Shown here in pieces: positions 8,654-15,459 of a DNA stretch of 36,704 bases; position 1 is the stretch's first letter, and each line of letters starts with the position of its first letter. The notes beneath the pieces were generated by a model. The model saw only the letters and a list, made by a program, of their open reading frames with translations. It was not told the DNA's origin and did not search any database. This DNA is from Gemmatimonadota bacterium. GTDB lineage: Bacteria > ARS69. Position numbers and translations under genes: made by a program. The DNA lies in NCBI GenBank assembly GCA_021604925.1, contig BQJX01000001.1:1-36704 (forward strand), given 5' to 3'.

Positions 8654-9184
8654 ATGAGCGTGATTGACCAGAAGATTGTTGTCTCGACGTCTGTGGGTGT
8701 GCTCTCTGGCATCGCCTTTGCCACTTTGCTGGCACAAACCCCTGCCCCCGTAGTTCAAGATCTTGTCGAAGCGCGCGAGATCCGTGTCGTGAACGAGCTA
8801 GGCGACCCGGTCGTTCGTCTACTGAGCATGCCGGGAGGCGCTGGAGGCGTCGTTTCCGTCATTGACGATCAAGGTGCGGCAAGGGTCATGCTGGCAGCAA
8901 TCTTGCCGGGGACAGGAAACGCCAGTCTCGCAATCTCGGACCCGGGCGGAACGCCCATCGTACAGCTTGGTGGGGACGAATACGGGCAGTTGGCACTCCG
9001 TGCAGAGGGAAGGGACGCGGTGTGGGCTGGTCGGGATGATGCCGGCAATGGGTTCCTGAGCACCTGGTCTGCGGGTGGGAAGGAGACTGTGCACATCGGG
9101 TCTAGCAAGGTGGGGCACGGCGGCGTCGTCGAAGTGTACGACACCGAGGGCAACACCAGCGGGCGGACAGGCACGGGGAAGTGA
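8654..9184 (+). CDS. Membrane-anchored beta-repeat protein, unknown function
   Basis: This 176-aa protein starts at ATG 8654. Residues 8-29 are a hydrophobic segment (IVVSTSVGVLSGIAFATLLA), an uncleaved anchor or signal peptide. The rest repeats a strand-turn unit of the type 'VVNELGDPVVRLLSM', 'VSVIDDQGAARVMLA', 'LAISDPGGTPIVQLG', with a conserved D/E-x-x-G turn, as in stacked beta-strand domains of surface or phage-fibre-like proteins. I cannot name a family. The ribosome binding site is weak, and repeat A lies directly upstream. Confidence 0.65.
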   Translation: MSVIDQKIVVSTSVGVLSGIAFATLLAQTPAPVVQDLVEAREIRVVNELGDPVVRLLSMPGGAGGVVSVIDDQGAARVMLAAILPGTGNASLAISDPGGTPIVQLGGDEYGQLALRAEGRDAVWAGRDDAGNGFLSTWSAGGKETVHIGSSKVGHGGVVEVYDTEGNTSGRTGTGK

Positions 9185-9217
9185 CCTAGTCCAAGTTGCA
9201 CCGGCCCCGTCCGGCCC

Positions 9218-9318
9218 TTCCAACTAGCGCTTGCCGCCGACGGATCGCCTGCGTCACGATGGTTGTGGATGCAACCACCGCGCCAAAGGCGCCGCAGCCG
9301 AAGCGCAACACGTTAGGC
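9218..9318 (+). repeat. Canonical-looking attC site
   Basis: TTCCAAC at 9218-9224 is a near-consensus R' box and GTTAGGC at 9312-9318 a perfect GTTRRRY L' box, 101 bp end to end. Inside them GCGCTT (9227-9232) and AAGCGC (9301-9306) are exact complements, and GCCGC blocks nearby extend the stem. This is the normal architecture of an integron cassette recombination site. It lacks the CATACT core seen in most other copies here. Confidence 0.75.
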
Positions 9319-9342
9319 GGTCCCGCAGAAGAGGAGGCATGT

Positions 9343-9825
9343 GTGGCCGTTCAGAGCAACGACGCTGCCGCGGTTCGCATCTTCCCGCCAGCTGTCCCGC
9401 TCGGCGTCGTGGTTCTCGGCGTCGTGCTGCACCATCTGGCACCCATCGAGTTGGACTTCTCTATCCCGCGTCCGGAGCGCTACTGGATCGGGGGTTTGAT
9501 CGTGGCCGGTGCCGTTCTTGGTCTGGGCCTGCCGTCCGTCGTGATGTTTCGGCGAGGTGGCCAGAGTGAGAATCCATGGAAGCCCACGACACACATTGAG
9601 GAGCGCGGCCCGTTTCGCGTGACGCGCAACCCCATGTACGTTCAGATGCTAGTGACATGCCTCGGGCTTGCAGTCGTTCTCATGAACTGGTGGGTGATGA
9701 TCCTCACGCCGATCGGCGCGTTGCTCCTCCGACAACTCGTGATTCTGCCGGAGGAGGAGTATCTGGAACGGAAGTTTGGTGACTCCTACCGATCATACAA
9801 GTCCAGAGTGAGGCGATGGCTCTAG
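9343..9825 (+). CDS. Isoprenylcysteine carboxyl methyltransferase-family membrane protein
   Basis: This 160-aa protein starts at GTG 9343, five bases after GAGGAGG at 9331-9337, and directly after an attC-like site. It has three or four transmembrane segments and the ICMT/PEMT-like core: GPFRVTRNPMYVQML, then a C-terminal EEEYLERKFGDSYRSYKSRV. Members methylate isoprenylated cysteines, phospholipids or small thiols using SAM; the bacterial substrates are mostly unknown. It is a single-gene unit bounded by an attC-like site before it and repeat B after it, the arrangement of a gene cassette. Confidence 0.85.
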   Translation: MAVQSNDAAAVRIFPPAVPLGVVVLGVVLHHLAPIELDFSIPRPERYWIGGLIVAGAVLGLGLPSVVMFRRGGQSENPWKPTTHIEERGPFRVTRNPMYVQMLVTCLGLAVVLMNWWVMILTPIGALLLRQLVILPEEEYLERKFGDSYRSYKSRVRRWL

Positions 9826-9859
9826 TTCCTGGTCACAGGCCTCGCGAAGCCGAGGTTCC

Positions 9860-9910
9860 GTCCAACGAGGGTTTGCAGCCGATGATCACCGCGGCGCATA
9901 CTGGGCGAAG
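9860..9910 (+). repeat. attC-like repeat, copy B (5' half)
   Basis: GTCCAAC at 9860-9866 fits RYYYAAC perfectly. TTGCAG is at 9873-9878 and CATACT at 9897-9902, with an 18-bp spacer. No convincing 3' half is found; instead a 5'-truncated GNAT fragment follows after about 40 bases. Confidence 0.75.
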
Positions 9911-9945
9911 GCGAGCACCCGCTGATGACGGTCGAGGCGGCCTAG

Positions 9946-10152
9946 CGGCCCCGTCGTCCGTTCCGCGGGTACGGACGGTTGGCGACCGAGGCGTTGATCG
10001 AGCTGATGGTAGCGCAGGGATGCAAGGAGGTTCTGGTTGGCTATGCTGATGACAATCAAGTCGCCCGTAGCCTCTACCACAGCCTCGGATTCATCGAACA
10101 AGGGTTAGGCGAAGAAAGCGACATGGTGTCCCGATTCATTGTCGGAGCGTAG
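9946..10152 (+). pseudogene. C-terminal fragment of a GNAT acetyltransferase
   Basis: The frame opens only after a TAG at 9943-9945 and has no proper start codon. It reads FRGYGRLATEALIELMVAQ, then a strand, then DNQVARSLYHSLGFIEQG, ending at TAG 10150. These are GNAT motif A (acetyl-CoA loop) and motif B. The N-terminal half of the domain is missing, so this is a remnant. It lies between repeat B and repeat C, as if a cassette had lost its 5' part. Confidence 0.75.
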
Positions 10153-10167
10153 GCGATCGGGAGGCGT

Positions 10168-10316
10168 GGCCTGTTAGCGTTTGCAGCCGACGAGCACCGC
10201 GGCGCGCGGCGCATACTGGGAAGTAGCTTGAATTGGGGTTTCGCGGCTGGCGCGGGTTGCTTCGTCTGGTCCTCCGCAATCCGCGCCGCTCGGAGCTGAG
10301 ACCCACGCCGTTGGCC
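10168..10316 (+). repeat. attC-like repeat, copy C, with expanded core spacer
   Basis: The left part reads GTTAGCGTTTGCAGCCGACG; TTGCAG is at 10181-10186 and CATACT at 10212-10217. The spacer is 25 bp instead of 18 because GCGGCGC appears to be duplicated. The right end (10292-10316, GGAGCTGAGACCC then GCCGTTGGCC) includes a GTTGGCC L'-like box and can pair imperfectly with the left end. Confidence 0.75.
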
Positions 10317-10360
10317 GCACGAACTCATGGAGGCATCCTCCCATCCTCTGGCTTCGTCTC

Positions 10361-10879
10361 TTGGGATTCCTTGGTCTCGTGTCGGTCACGCACGCGGGAG
10401 AACTCGTGCTCCCGCTGGACATTGGGGTTGGAGGCCTCACATCTCCGCACAGCGCGGTCATGTCGATCTCGATTCCCTCCGAGGTCCGAGACGCCGTAGC
10501 CGTCTCTCTAGAGATCGCCGGTACGTCGCGGGCTGGACTTGTCTCGAGCGTCCAGAAGCCTGAAGAGACGCGCGTCGGTCTACCACACGTGAGCTTCTAC
10601 CTTCCGGCTCCGGGCGTAACTCGCGGGGCATGGGGCGGTTCGACATACCTGGAGGAAGGGTCGTTTCGACTCCGCCTGCCAATGCTTTGGTCCCACCATG
10701 TCGCCAGGTCGGATCGGCTGAGCCCGCAATGGGGCGCGCTGGATTCAGCCATTGTGTCGGCCCGGTTGACAATGGATGAGGGAATGGCGGCTGGAGGTCT
10801 TTGGCGAGTTGAGCCATCCGTTCGGATCTGGGATGCCTCATTGGTCTTCGAGTTGCCTGACAACGAGGCGGCCAACTAG
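10361..10879 (+). CDS. Exported protein of unknown function
   Basis: The listed start is TTG 10361, giving MGFLGLVSVTHAGELVLPLD. In the same frame the sequence upstream reads PPILWLRL before that, so a longer signal peptide is likely, but no ATG/GTG is in frame. ATG 10327 lies one base out of frame, hinting at a small indel near the start. The mature part is rich in beta-strands (VMSISIPSEVRDAVAVSLEI, SFRLRLPMLWSHHV, SIVSARLTM-like blocks) and ends RIWDASLVFELPDNEAAN. The last codons, AAC-TAG, are part of the following attC-like site. No family recognised. Confidence 0.55.
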   Translation: MGFLGLVSVTHAGELVLPLDIGVGGLTSPHSAVMSISIPSEVRDAVAVSLEIAGTSRAGLVSSVQKPEETRVGLPHVSFYLPAPGVTRGAWGGSTYLEEGSFRLRLPMLWSHHVARSDRLSPQWGALDSAIVSARLTMDEGMAAGGLWRVEPSVRIWDASLVFELPDNEAAN

Positions 10880-10969
10880 CGGTTGCAGCCGACGTCCTGC
10901 CAGTGTCATCCTGGCTGCGAGGCACCCCGGGCGCCATCGGCGTCCGCGGCTGATCCGCAACCCGTTGGC
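10871..10969 (+). repeat. attC-like site with well-paired arms
   Basis: GCCAACTAG at 10871-10879 includes the upstream gene's stop codon. GGTTGC (10881-10886), AGCCG (10887-10891) and ACG (10892-10894) pair exactly with GCAACC (10957-10962), CGGCT (10947-10951) and CGT (10941-10943), leaving unpaired bases between blocks as real attC sites do. GTTGGC at 10964-10969 is the L' box. The total is 99 bp. It has no CATACT core. Confidence 0.75.
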
Positions 10970-10983
10970 GCACGAGGTCTTCG

Positions 10984-11058
10984 ATGCATCTTCTGTGCTG
11001 GAATCGGGTCCGAGACGCAGACCAATGGATGGCCGTCTTCTCGTCGCACAAGACGGCG
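10984..11058 (+). pseudogene. N-terminal fragment resembling a small ABM/DUF1330-type protein
   Basis: ATG 10984 reads MHLLCWNRVRDADQWMAVFS then SHKTAR, which resembles the start of small ferredoxin-like barrel proteins with the pattern 'V-x-D-x-x-x-W-x-x-V-F-x-x-H'. After about 25 codons the frame enters a degenerate repeat copy and loses any protein character. I read it as a gene interrupted by the repeat. The family assignment is tentative. Confidence 0.35.
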
Positions 11059-11175
11059 CGCGGCAGACGATCGCGGCGGCGCACACTGGAGAAGATCGGT
11101 TGGGGCGCTGTCGGAGCGGCGCCGACAGGCGTCGGCTCTTCGCCGTCCTCGGTCCCCACAGCAAGAATGCCGAGC
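11056..11175 (+). repeat. Degenerate attC-like repeat, copy M
   Basis: GGCAGACGATCGCGGCGGCG followed by CACACTGG matches the core of the other copies, with CACACT at 11082-11087 in place of CATACT and the TTGC box mutated. A 3' block at about 11128-11150 (GGCTCTTCGCCGTCCTCGGT) matches the 3' halves of copies D and J. Confidence 0.6.
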
Positions 11176-11242
11176 ACTAGGCAGCCTACTCTCTGGGCGC
11201 CGCGAACGCCCGAACCAGCCCTGCGACAACGGAGTTCGAACC

Positions 11243-11962
11243 ATGAACCACGACATCCCGCTCACACCTGTACGTGCTCGCCTCCTCGGACGCTGCGTCG
11301 GACTCTTGTTCCTAGTTACCTACGCAACGTCGATACCTGCGCTGCTGCTGTTTGGTCCCGTGCTGAACGACGCGCACTACGTGACCGGGGCGGGCTCTGA
11401 CACGCAGATCCGGTTCGCCGCACTGCTCGAGTTCATCCTGATCGTGGCGAACATAGGAAGTGCGGTCGTACTCTACCCGCTCCTGCGACGCTCCTTCCCT
11501 GCCGGTGCGATTGGTTTCGTCGCCGCCCGCATCACCGAGAGCGCCTTTATCGGCATCGGCATTCTCAGCGTGCTTGGCGTCGTGTCGCTTCGCGCATCGG
11601 GGAGCGATGGCGCGGCCCTTCCCATTGTCGCCGAGGCGCTCGTGGCGGTGAAGGACTGGAGCTTCCAGTTCGGGCCCGGTTTCGTCGTACCGATCGGCAA
11701 CGGCATGCTGCTCGGATGGATGATGTACCGCTCAGGTATGGTGCCGCGGCGCGTTGCGATGCTCGGGCTCGTCGGAGGTCCGGTCCTCTTCGCCGCCAGT
11801 GTCGGCATCCTTTTCGGCGGGCTCGACAAGGGCGACCCGTTGTACGCCGTCGCCGTGGCGCCGGAGTTCATCTGGGAACTGGCACTCGGTGTGTACCTGA
11901 CAGCAACCGGCGGTCGGGTTGCCGGACTGCTCGACCACGACTCAGTTCCATCGGCTTGCTGA
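11243..11962 (+). CDS. DUF4386 family integral membrane protein
   Basis: This 239-aa protein starts at ATG 11243, with GGAG at 11231-11234. It has about six hydrophobic segments and the DUF4386 layout: an early RARLLGRCVGLLFLVTYATS, a central segment beginning LEFILIVANIGSAVVLYPLL, and FVAARITESAFIGIGILSVL. The function of the family is unknown. It is followed after 13 bases by a second membrane-protein gene, so the two may form a two-gene cassette. Such proteins are typical passengers of accessory gene arrays. Confidence 0.85.
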   Translation: MNHDIPLTPVRARLLGRCVGLLFLVTYATSIPALLLFGPVLNDAHYVTGAGSDTQIRFAALLEFILIVANIGSAVVLYPLLRRSFPAGAIGFVAARITESAFIGIGILSVLGVVSLRASGSDGAALPIVAEALVAVKDWSFQFGPGFVVPIGNGMLLGWMMYRSGMVPRRVAMLGLVGGPVLFAASVGILFGGLDKGDPLYAVAVAPEFIWELALGVYLTATGGRVAGLLDHDSVPSAC

Positions 11963-11975
11963 GCCAAGGTGGCAG

Positions 11976-12482
11976 ATGAGCATCACTCCACACCACGTGC
12001 TTGGCGCCATCGCGATCGGCGTGGGCGCCAGTGTCCTCATGGACGCATGGAACCTCTTCCTGAAACGAGCATGCGGCGTACGGTCGCTTGACTACTGCCT
12101 GCTCGGCCGCTGGCTACTTCACATGCCGGAGGGCACCTTCTTGCACTCGAGCATCGCCGTGGCACCGCCAAGACGTGGTGAATGCGCCGCGGGCTGGGTC
12201 GCCCACTACACGATCGGCGTCGGGCTCGCGACCGTGTTCCTCGCTCTGGCACCCGCCGACTGGCTTGAGCGACCAACCCTTCCGCATGCCCTTCTGTTTG
12301 GCATCGTCACAGTGGTGTTTCCGCTCTTCATACTGCAGCCTTCCCTCGGTCTCGGGGTCGCATCTTCAAAGACGCCCAGGCCTATGCAAGCTAGGCGCAA
12401 GAGCTTTGTGACACATATGGTCTTCGGAGTCGGATTGTATCTATGCGCCTTGGCCCTGAACCATCTACCATTCGCTGCCTAA
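11976..12482 (+). CDS. DUF2938 family integral membrane protein
   Basis: This 168-aa protein starts at ATG 11976, preceded by AAGGTGG. The sequence begins MSITPHHVLGAIAIGVGASV with a first membrane helix, contains LLGRWLLHMPEGTFLHSSIA typical of DUF2938, and a histidine after WVA (AAGWVAHYTIGVGLATVF). Four membrane helices are predicted by eye. The function is unknown. Its TAA lies inside GCCTAAC, a perfect attC R' box, so the cassette site supplies the stop codon. Confidence 0.85.
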   Translation: MSITPHHVLGAIAIGVGASVLMDAWNLFLKRACGVRSLDYCLLGRWLLHMPEGTFLHSSIAVAPPRRGECAAGWVAHYTIGVGLATVFLALAPADWLERPTLPHALLFGIVTVVFPLFILQPSLGLGVASSKTPRPMQARRKSFVTHMVFGVGLYLCALALNHLPFAA

Positions 12483-12538
12483 CAAGCGTTGCAGCGGTCG
12501 GCCCGCTACGTGGTCCGCCGCTGAACCATGCTGCCAAC
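12477..12538 (+). repeat. Short attC-like site
   Basis: GCCTAAC at 12477-12483 is a perfect RYYYAAC box and contains the stop of the upstream gene. GTT-G-CAGCGG (12488-12497) pairs with CCGCTG-AAC (12518-12526), leaving one extrahelical G, the hallmark of attC folding. A clear GTTRRRY box is not found on the right, so it may be inactive. Confidence 0.65.
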
Positions 12539-12553
12539 CACGACCAGGAACCC

Positions 12554-12919
12554 ATGCTCAAGCACGCCATTCCCGTAATCCACTGCACTTCGTCCGCTCG
12601 TGCGGAGCAGTTCTACTGCCGGCTTCTCGGGTTCGATCGTCGATTCGCGTACCGACCCCAGGAGTCACTCCCGGATCCCTGCTATCTGGGGCTTCTCCGG
12701 GACGGCGCTGCCATTCATGTCTCGTCGTTCCCTGGAGACGGAGCTGTTGGATCTGCCGTCTACGTCGTCGTTGATGACGTGGATACGCTCTACAAGGAAC
12801 TGGCGGGTCGGGGAGTCCAGATCTCGCTGGAGCCCACTGACCAAACGTGGGGGAACCGCGAGATGTATGTCGACGATCCGGACGGCAACAGCGTGCGCTT
12901 CGTGCAAGAGGGTGGCTAA
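12554..12919 (+). CDS. VOC-superfamily protein (glyoxalase/bleomycin-resistance type)
   Basis: This 121-aa single-domain protein starts at ATG 12554 with AGGA a few bases upstream. The beta-alpha-beta-beta-beta repeat is visible: HAIPVIHCTSSARAEQFYCR, then LLGFDRRF, and a second half with VYVVVDDVDTLYKELAGRG and the closing MYVDDPDGNSVRFVQE. Position and spacing of acidic and histidine residues are those of bleomycin-binding proteins, which work as dimers that sequester or modify small molecules. The ligand is unknown. It directly follows an attC-like site and precedes a deleted repeat copy. Confidence 0.88.
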   Translation: MLKHAIPVIHCTSSARAEQFYCRLLGFDRRFAYRPQESLPDPCYLGLLRDGAAIHVSSFPGDGAVGSAVYVVVDDVDTLYKELAGRGVQISLEPTDQTWGNREMYVDDPDGNSVRFVQEGG

Positions 12920-12950
12920 CTGGGGTTTGCGGCACTGGGAGTCGGCAGCA
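12914..12950 (+). repeat. Internally deleted repeat copy O
   Basis: TAACTGGGGTTTGCGGC is directly joined to ACTGGGAGTCGG. Compared with the other copies, about 20 bp between TTGCGG (12927-12932) and ACTGG are missing, so the CATACT core is lost. Confidence 0.55.
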
Positions 12951-12990
12951 GCCTGGGATCGCTTCGCGATGCCTGTTCGAATGAGTTTGA

Positions 12991-13119
12991 GGCCCTGAAC
13001 GGCGATGCGAGGACTACACGGTGTCAGAAAATGGTCCCGCACGGGCGTTCTATCAAGGGCTCGGTTACGTTGACAGGCCACACTACGAGCTGCTTGAGAA
13101 GCCCCTGCGGGGCCCCTAG
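12991..13119 (+). pseudogene. C-terminal fragment of a GNAT acetyltransferase
   Basis: After a TGA at 12988 the frame reads through VSENGPARAFYQGLGYVDRP then HYELLEKPLRGP to TAG 13117. This is GNAT motif B and the terminal strand; motif A is absent and no start codon is present. The stop codon lies at the left edge of repeat D. It is the second 5'-truncated GNAT remnant in the array. Confidence 0.75.
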
Positions 13120-13256
13120 CTAGGGTTTGCAGATGATGATCCCCGCGGCGCATACTGGAGGAAGATCGGAAGCGGGCTCGGCGTCCGGTGGAGAGTCGCC
13201 ATCTGGCTCTTCGCCATCCGCGGTGCTCGCGGCTGAGATCCTTGCCGCCAGGCGGC
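13117..13256 (+). repeat. attC-like repeat with promoter-like core, copy D
   Basis: TAGCTAGGGTTTGCAG leads into an 18-bp spacer and CATACT at 13151-13156 (TTGCAG at 13127-13132). The middle block and the 3' half (13208-13255, TTCGCCATCCGCGGTGCTCG then CGGCTGAGATCC) are the clearest in the window and serve as a reference for the other copies. Confidence 0.8.
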
Positions 13257-13299
13257 AGACCAAGCTGTCTGGAAGACCACGGATGGAAGCGACTTCGAA

Positions 13300-14166
13300 A
13301 TGACGATCGCAGTGACGGCGGCCAGCGGCAAGCTCGGCTCAGAAATCATCAGGGCCGTGGCTCGCTTGGGATCTCATTCTGTCGTAGCGCTGGCTCGTAC
13401 TCCGTCGAAGGCGGAGTTCCTTGGCGTCGAAGTGCGAAGCGGCGACTATGACTCTCGGGTGGCACTTGAGAAGTCCCTTCGCGGTGTCAAGACGGTCTTG
13501 CTCGTTTCAGGCATGGACGAACCCGCAAGGCGCGTCGAACAGCACCGCAACGTGATTCGCGCGGCCGAGGATGCCGGTGTTCGCAAGATCGTCTACACCA
13601 GCGTGCAAGGGGCGGAAGCCGGCACCGCGTTCTCCCCGATCGTTCAGAGCAACCGCCAAACGGAACAGGATGTCCAGGACAGCCGACTGGACTGGGCGAT
13701 TGGCCGGAACGGAATCTACATCGAGCCGGACGTTGAGTTCATCGATGCCTACAAGAAGGCGGGCTGTATTGCGAACTGTGCCGGAGACCGCAAGTGCGGA
13801 TACACGACGCGTCCCGAGCTGGCTTATGCCTACGCGCGCATGTTGACGGAAGAGACGCACAACGGACAAACGTACAATCTGCACGGCGAGGCGCTCACTC
13901 AGGCGCAGTTGGCAAGCTATCTGAATCGCGCCTTTCACACGAATCTCAGCTACCGGGAAATGACCGTCGCAGCGTATGAGCAGGAGCGAGTGGCCGCGCT
14001 CGGGGAGTTTCTGGGGAGAGTCATCGCCGGCATCTACGCAGGTATTCGTGAGGGGGGCATGGACAATCCAAGCCATTTCTCGCATGCGGCAGGTAGGGAG
14101 CACCAGCGCTGGGCAGACTACTTTGCGGATGTTGGAACCGCGGCTGGCCAGGACCTTCTCCATTGA
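13300..14166 (+). CDS. NmrA-like NAD(P)-binding oxidoreductase
   Basis: This 288-aa protein starts at ATG 13300. The N-terminal Rossmann fold has the loop TAASGKLGSEI (an NmrA/QOR2-type variant of GxxGxxG), followed by VVALARTPSKAE and the strand VEVRSGDYDS. VRKIVYTSVQGAEAG is the usual central strand. Such atypical short-chain dehydrogenases either reduce quinones or act as redox sensors. The length and order match the family. It is preceded by repeat D at the normal distance and followed by a RibD-like remnant. Confidence 0.88.
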   Translation: MTIAVTAASGKLGSEIIRAVARLGSHSVVALARTPSKAEFLGVEVRSGDYDSRVALEKSLRGVKTVLLVSGMDEPARRVEQHRNVIRAAEDAGVRKIVYTSVQGAEAGTAFSPIVQSNRQTEQDVQDSRLDWAIGRNGIYIEPDVEFIDAYKKAGCIANCAGDRKCGYTTRPELAYAYARMLTEETHNGQTYNLHGEALTQAQLASYLNRAFHTNLSYREMTVAAYEQERVAALGEFLGRVIAGIYAGIREGGMDNPSHFSHAAGREHQRWADYFADVGTAAGQDLLH

Positions 14167-14418
14167 ACCGCGAAGCTGCTCGCGAGCCATCAGGAGATCC
14201 ATGGAGACCTTGTCGATGAACTGTTGCTGGCGGTCGAGCCGATTGTCCTTGGCGGGGGGAGATCGATCTTCGTGCTCAACGGAATGGCCCTTCACGCTGC
14301 GGTCCACAGCCAAAGCGAGCACGGGGGCGCAGGTGTCCCGATACTCCCGTGCTCGGTATCCGTTGGGCGACAGAGGTTGGAATCGGACTCCGCGCCTGCG
14401 TGGAGGCCGGCCGAGTAG
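14167..14418 (+). pseudogene. C-terminal fragment of a RibD/dihydrofolate reductase-like protein
   Basis: The frame directly after the NmrA-like stop reads EIHGDLVDELLLAVEPIVLG then GGRSIFVLNG, the conserved last-third signature of RibD_C proteins ('LVDEL..-..P.VLG.G..LF'). Recognisable similarity ends near 14290; the rest of the frame to TAG 14416 looks random. No start codon or N-terminal nucleotide-binding part is present. No full repeat copy is seen in this 260-bp gap, although GGACTCCGCGCCTG near 14387 resembles the repeat's middle block. Confidence 0.6.
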
Positions 14419-14429
14419 AGTTGGAGGCG

Positions 14430-15185
14430 ATGGTGGCGCAAATCTACGATGAGATCGGCTTGCGATACCGAGAGCATCGGCTTCCGGACCCACGCATTGA
14501 ATCGGCGATTGCGCGCGCATTGGGACATGCGGAGAGTGTAGTCAACGTTGGTGCTGGGGCAGGATCCTACGAACCGGTGGACCGAAAGGTGGTTGCGGTC
14601 GAGCCATCGACGGAGATGATTCGCCAGCGGCTACCTGGCCACGCGCCGGTAATTCAGGCGTCTGCGGCTGCGCTGCCGTTCAGGAACTCATCCTTTGATG
14701 CCAGCCTTGCGATTCTGACTGTCCACCACTGGCCCAATCACGCGGACTCACTCGCCGAGTTCGCAAGGGTGTCTCGGGGTTTGCAGGTAATCGTGACCTG
14801 GGACCCTGCGTTCTCCGGGTTCTGGCTTGTTGAAGACTACTTTCCGGAAATTGAAGCCATCGATCGCAGGGTCTTTCCGTCACTGGATAGGATCCGACAA
14901 GTACTGGGCGATATTGTGGTGTGGCCCCTCCCGATTCCGCATGATTGCAGCGACGGCTTTCTGGGCGCCTACTGGAGGCGACCCCACGCGTATCTGAATC
15001 CGGACGTGCGCCGATCCATCTCCACCTTCTCGAGGATCAACGAGACGGCCCCTGGACTTGAACGCCTGCGAAGGGACCTGGATGACGGGACGTGGGAGCT
15101 CAGGAACGGCCACTTGCGAGGGCACTTGGAGCTGGATCTGGGGTACCGTATTGTCACATCGCGCTCTGGGAGCGTGACCATCTAG
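14430..15185 (+). CDS. SAM-dependent class I methyltransferase
   Basis: This 251-aa protein starts at ATG 14430 (GGAGG at 14423-14427 is very close; GTG 14433 is an alternative). Motif I is SVVNVGAGAGSYEP, motif II lies around VVAVEPSTEMI, and motif III is SLAILTVHHWPNHADSLAE, typical of Methyltransf_11 enzymes. The C-terminal half carries family-like residues for a small-molecule acceptor that cannot be identified. Its stop codon TAG opens the short attC-like remnant at 15183. Confidence 0.88.
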   Translation: MVAQIYDEIGLRYREHRLPDPRIESAIARALGHAESVVNVGAGAGSYEPVDRKVVAVEPSTEMIRQRLPGHAPVIQASAAALPFRNSSFDASLAILTVHHWPNHADSLAEFARVSRGLQVIVTWDPAFSGFWLVEDYFPEIEAIDRRVFPSLDRIRQVLGDIVVWPLPIPHDCSDGFLGAYWRRPHAYLNPDVRRSISTFSRINETAPGLERLRRDLDDGTWELRNGHLRGHLELDLGYRIVTSRSGSVTI

Positions 15186-15220
15186 CGAGCGCCTGCAGCG
15201 GAGACCCAGTGCCGTTGGCG
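15183..15220 (+). repeat. Minimal attC-like remnant
   Basis: TAGCGAGCGCCTGCAGC is joined directly to GGAGACCCAGTGCCGTTGGC. The right part matches the 3' end of copy C (GAGACCC..GCCGTTGGC), and the left part matches an R'' arm, so this looks like a site that lost its whole loop. Confidence 0.5.
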
Positions 15221-15278
15221 TGCGACCGGGAGAGGCAATCCCATCTCGCTCACAAGATCGAAGTCGGGTTCCGCGCGC

Positions 15279-15353
15279 GATCCCGACAAACGCGGAAGCG
15301 TGAAGGACCCCTGCGGCAACACCTGGGCCATTGCGACGCAGCGCGGGAGTTGA
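15279..15353 (+). pseudogene. C-terminal fragment of a VOC (PhnB-like) protein
   Basis: The frame reads DPDKRGSVKDPCGNTWAIAT then QRGS and a TGA at 15351. 'G-x-V-x-D-P-x-G-N-x-W-x-I-A-T' is the closing signature of PhnB/glyoxalase-like proteins. The rest of the domain is missing and there is no start. It follows the short attC remnant by about 60 bases. The remaining 100 bp up to the cupin gene holds nothing I recognise. Confidence 0.6.
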
Positions 15354-15459
15354 CTCCGTGGCTCCGCCCGTGTCCCGCAGGGCGTGGGGCGCACGGGCAC
15401 CTCGTGCCACCCCCGCAGGTGAAACCCATGCCGCTCGGTGCCCCTGAGCCGTCTGCTGG

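Noticed and set aside
14167..14429. A further attC-like repeat in the gap before the methyltransferase.
   Set aside because: Only a piece resembling the middle block (near 14387) is present; no TTGC/CATACT core or left box could be found.
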